Source: Pseudomonadota bacterium
GTDB taxonomy: Bacteria > Desulfobacterota > Syntrophia > Syntrophales > JADFWA01
NCBI GenBank assembly: GCA_015222855.1
Contig: JADFWA010000179.1
Coordinates: 1-6,488 of the forward strand
Reading direction: 5' to 3'
DNA: 6,488 nt
Within the stretch, counting starts at the first letter, position 1. Each line of letters starts with the position of its first letter. Below, piece after piece: positions 5,505-6,488 of the stretch. The translations under genes were made by a program, and so were the position numbers. The notes beneath the pieces were generated by a model. It was not told where the DNA came from. It saw only the letters and a list, made by a program, of their open reading frames with translations, and made no database searches.

Positions 5505-6428
5505 TTATGAATTATATATCTCTTCCAGTATCTCCCGACCGCCTCTTGACTCTATATTTTTGGCCAGTATCTTCCCTAACTTCTCCCACTCTTCGCAGCT
5601 CCCTCTGACCTCATCCATTACCACGATCCTGCCGTCAAGACTTCCCACAAGACCTTTTAAAATCAATTCATCACCATGCTTTTTCCCATAGGCCGCTATC
5701 GGGACCTGGCATCCCCCTCCCAACTCCTTCAGAAAAACCCTCTCCGCCATAGCCTCAATCGAGGATGCTCCGTGATTGAGAAAGGAGACAATATTTTTCA
5801 TCTCTGCATCATCCTTCCGCAACTCTATACCGAGCGCACCCTGCCCTGGAGAGGGCATCATCACCTCCACAGGTATAAATTGAGATACGCTTTCCCCCCA
5901 CCCCATACGTTTTATCCCAGCCGCCGCGACCACCACACCGTCAAGGTCATCCGTTTTTATCTTTTTTATCCTTGTATCCAGATTGCCCCGGATGGAAACA
6001 ATCTCTATATCAGGCATCAGATTCCGTAGCTGTAATCCCCTTCTCAGAGAACCGGTGCCTATCCTGGCCTTTTTCGGCAGGTCTTCTATCTTTCTATTTT
6101 CCCTTGATATCAGGACATCTCTGGGATCCTCCCTCTCAGTTATGACCCCTATCTCAAGCTCCTCCGGAAGTTCCACGGGGACATCCTTCATGCTATGCAC
6201 AGCAATATCAATTGCGCCTCTCAGAAGCGCCTCCTCTATCTCCTTGACAAAGACACCCTTGCCGCCGATGGTGGCAAGGGAAACGTTCTGCATTATGTCT
6301 CCCCTTGTCTTGATCACAGTGATTTCGGTGATCATACCTGGGCGCTTCTCCTTCAATCTGTCCGCCACCCAGTGTGCCTGTTTCAGCGCCAAAGCGCTTC
6401 CCCGTGTTCCTATTCTTAATATATCCAT
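5505..6428 (-). CDS. hemC: Hydroxymethylbilane synthase (porphobilinogen deaminase)
   Basis: HemC polymerises four porphobilinogens into hydroxymethylbilane on a dipyrromethane cofactor, in the cytoplasm. With the ATG at 6428 the protein has 307 residues, close to the usual bacterial length. It opens MDILRIGTRGSALALKQAH, the family's standard N-terminus. The catalytic aspartate is Asp82 in HSMKDVP. The arginine-rich cofactor/substrate sites are GTGSLRRGLQLR (124-135; many homologs have GTSSLRR) and IRGNLDTR. The cofactor-attaching cysteine is Cys240 in ELGGGCQVPIA. An in-frame TTG at 6443 would add five residues (to 312), but GGGGGAG sits 6 nt before the ATG and the extension carries no family signature, so I prefer the ATG. 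HemC is the first gene visible in the run; a hemA gene often lies upstream in related clusters but is outside this window. Confidence 0.96.
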   Translation of the reverse strand: MDILRIGTRGSALALKQAHWVADRLKEKRPGMITEITVIKTRGDIMQNVSLATIGGKGVFVKEIEEALLRGAIDIAVHSMKDVPVELPEELEIGVITEREDPRDVLISRENRKIEDLPKKARIGTGSLRRGLQLRNLMPDIEIVSIRGNLDTRIKKIKTDDLDGVVVAAAGIKRMGWGESVSQFIPVEVMMPSPGQGALGIELRKDDAEMKNIVSFLNHGASSIEAMAERVFLKELGGGCQVPIAAYGKKHGDELILKGLVGSLDGRIVVMDEVRGSCEEWEKLGKILAKNIESRGGREILEEIYNS

Positions 6429-6434
6429 TTGACG

Positions 6435-6441
6435 CTCCCCC
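6435..6441 (-). promoter_or_regulatory. Shine-Dalgarno of hemC, deciding the ATG start
   Basis: GGGGGAG on the minus strand, 6 nt before the ATG at 6428. It overlaps the alternative in-frame TTG start (6443-6441), which argues against that longer start. Confidence 0.65.
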
Positions 6442-6454
6442 AAGGTCTCCCCCA
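6435..6454. repeat. Duplicated TGGGGGAG in the hemC leader
   Basis: TGGGGGAG occurs twice on the minus strand, at 6454-6447 and 6442-6435, 12 bp apart. The upstream copy is part of the palindrome CCCCCTGGGGG (6459-6449). The duplication may be chance, a slippage product, or an attempt to pair part of the ribosome binding site. Confidence 0.5.
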
Positions 6455-6469
6455 GGGGGTCACATCTTA

Positions 6470-6475
6470 ATTATA
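6470..6475 (-). promoter_or_regulatory. Possible -10 box upstream of hemC
   Basis: TATAAT on the minus strand, 41 bp before the hemC ATG in an AT-rich stretch. The matching -35 region would fall at or beyond the right edge, so the promoter cannot be confirmed. The hemC gene may equally be internal to a longer operon. Confidence 0.25.
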
Positions 6476-6488
6476 AACTATTCTAATA

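Noticed and set aside
4880..5608. A 242-codon open frame on the + strand over the cobA-hemD 5' half
   Set aside because: It lies antisense to a strongly supported CobA domain, runs through the repeat-filled gap into hemC, and has no recognisable domain or ribosome binding site.
5983..6432. A 149-codon + strand open frame opposite hemC
   Set aside because: It is a low-complexity Ser/Ile/Leu-rich shadow of hemC with no independent support.
6429..6443. Five-codon N-terminal extension of HemC from a TTG start
   Set aside because: The TTG overlaps the likely Shine-Dalgarno of the ATG start, and the extension GERQ is not part of the conserved N-terminus.

Overview
The window holds six co-oriented genes on the minus strand. 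Read 5'->3' in the direction of transcription they are hemC, a cobA-hemD fusion, a NirJ-type radical SAM gene (ahbC), hemB, a second radical SAM gene (ahbD), and the first 48 codons of a siroheme decarboxylase subunit (ahbA-like), which runs off the left edge. Together they are most of a tetrapyrrole operon for the alternative, siroheme-dependent heme route (Ahb pathway). That route is known from sulfate-reducing bacteria and methanogenic archaea. The bacterial hem genes, the cobA-hemD fusion and hemB placed between the two radical SAM genes point to a sulfate reducer or syntroph of the Desulfobacterota (former Deltaproteobacteria). The exact taxon cannot be told from the sequence.

How the genes work together: HemB makes porphobilinogen from 5-aminolevulinate, HemC makes hydroxymethylbilane, and the HemD half of the fusion closes it to uroporphyrinogen III. 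The CobA half methylates that to precorrin-2. An oxidation and iron-insertion step not encoded here would give siroheme. AhbA/B then decarboxylates siroheme, AhbC removes two acetate side chains to give Fe-coproporphyrin III, and AhbD converts two propionates to vinyls to give heme b. Genes for 5-aminolevulinate synthesis, precorrin-2 dehydrogenase/ferrochelatase and the AhbB partner are not in the window.

Layout, left to right: ahbA-like 5' end (1-146); gap with two heptamer arrays (147-268); ahbD (269-1348); gap with four palindromes in two REP/REPIN-like units (1349-1490); hemB (1491-2465); gap with an element bounded by inverted heptamer arms (2466-2590); ahbC (2591-3769); a second gap of the same design (3770-3904); cobA-hemD (3905-5419); gap with a 9-bp triplicate inside 11-bp inverted arms (5420-5504); hemC (5505-6428); short leader (6429-6488).

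The enzymes belong to known families. The unusual part is the spacers: all five gaps between genes (85-142 bp, long for one operon) are filled with short-period repeats. Four families can be distinguished, and two arrays run into the 3' ends of the coding regions. The same 7-bp period recurs in three of the five gaps.
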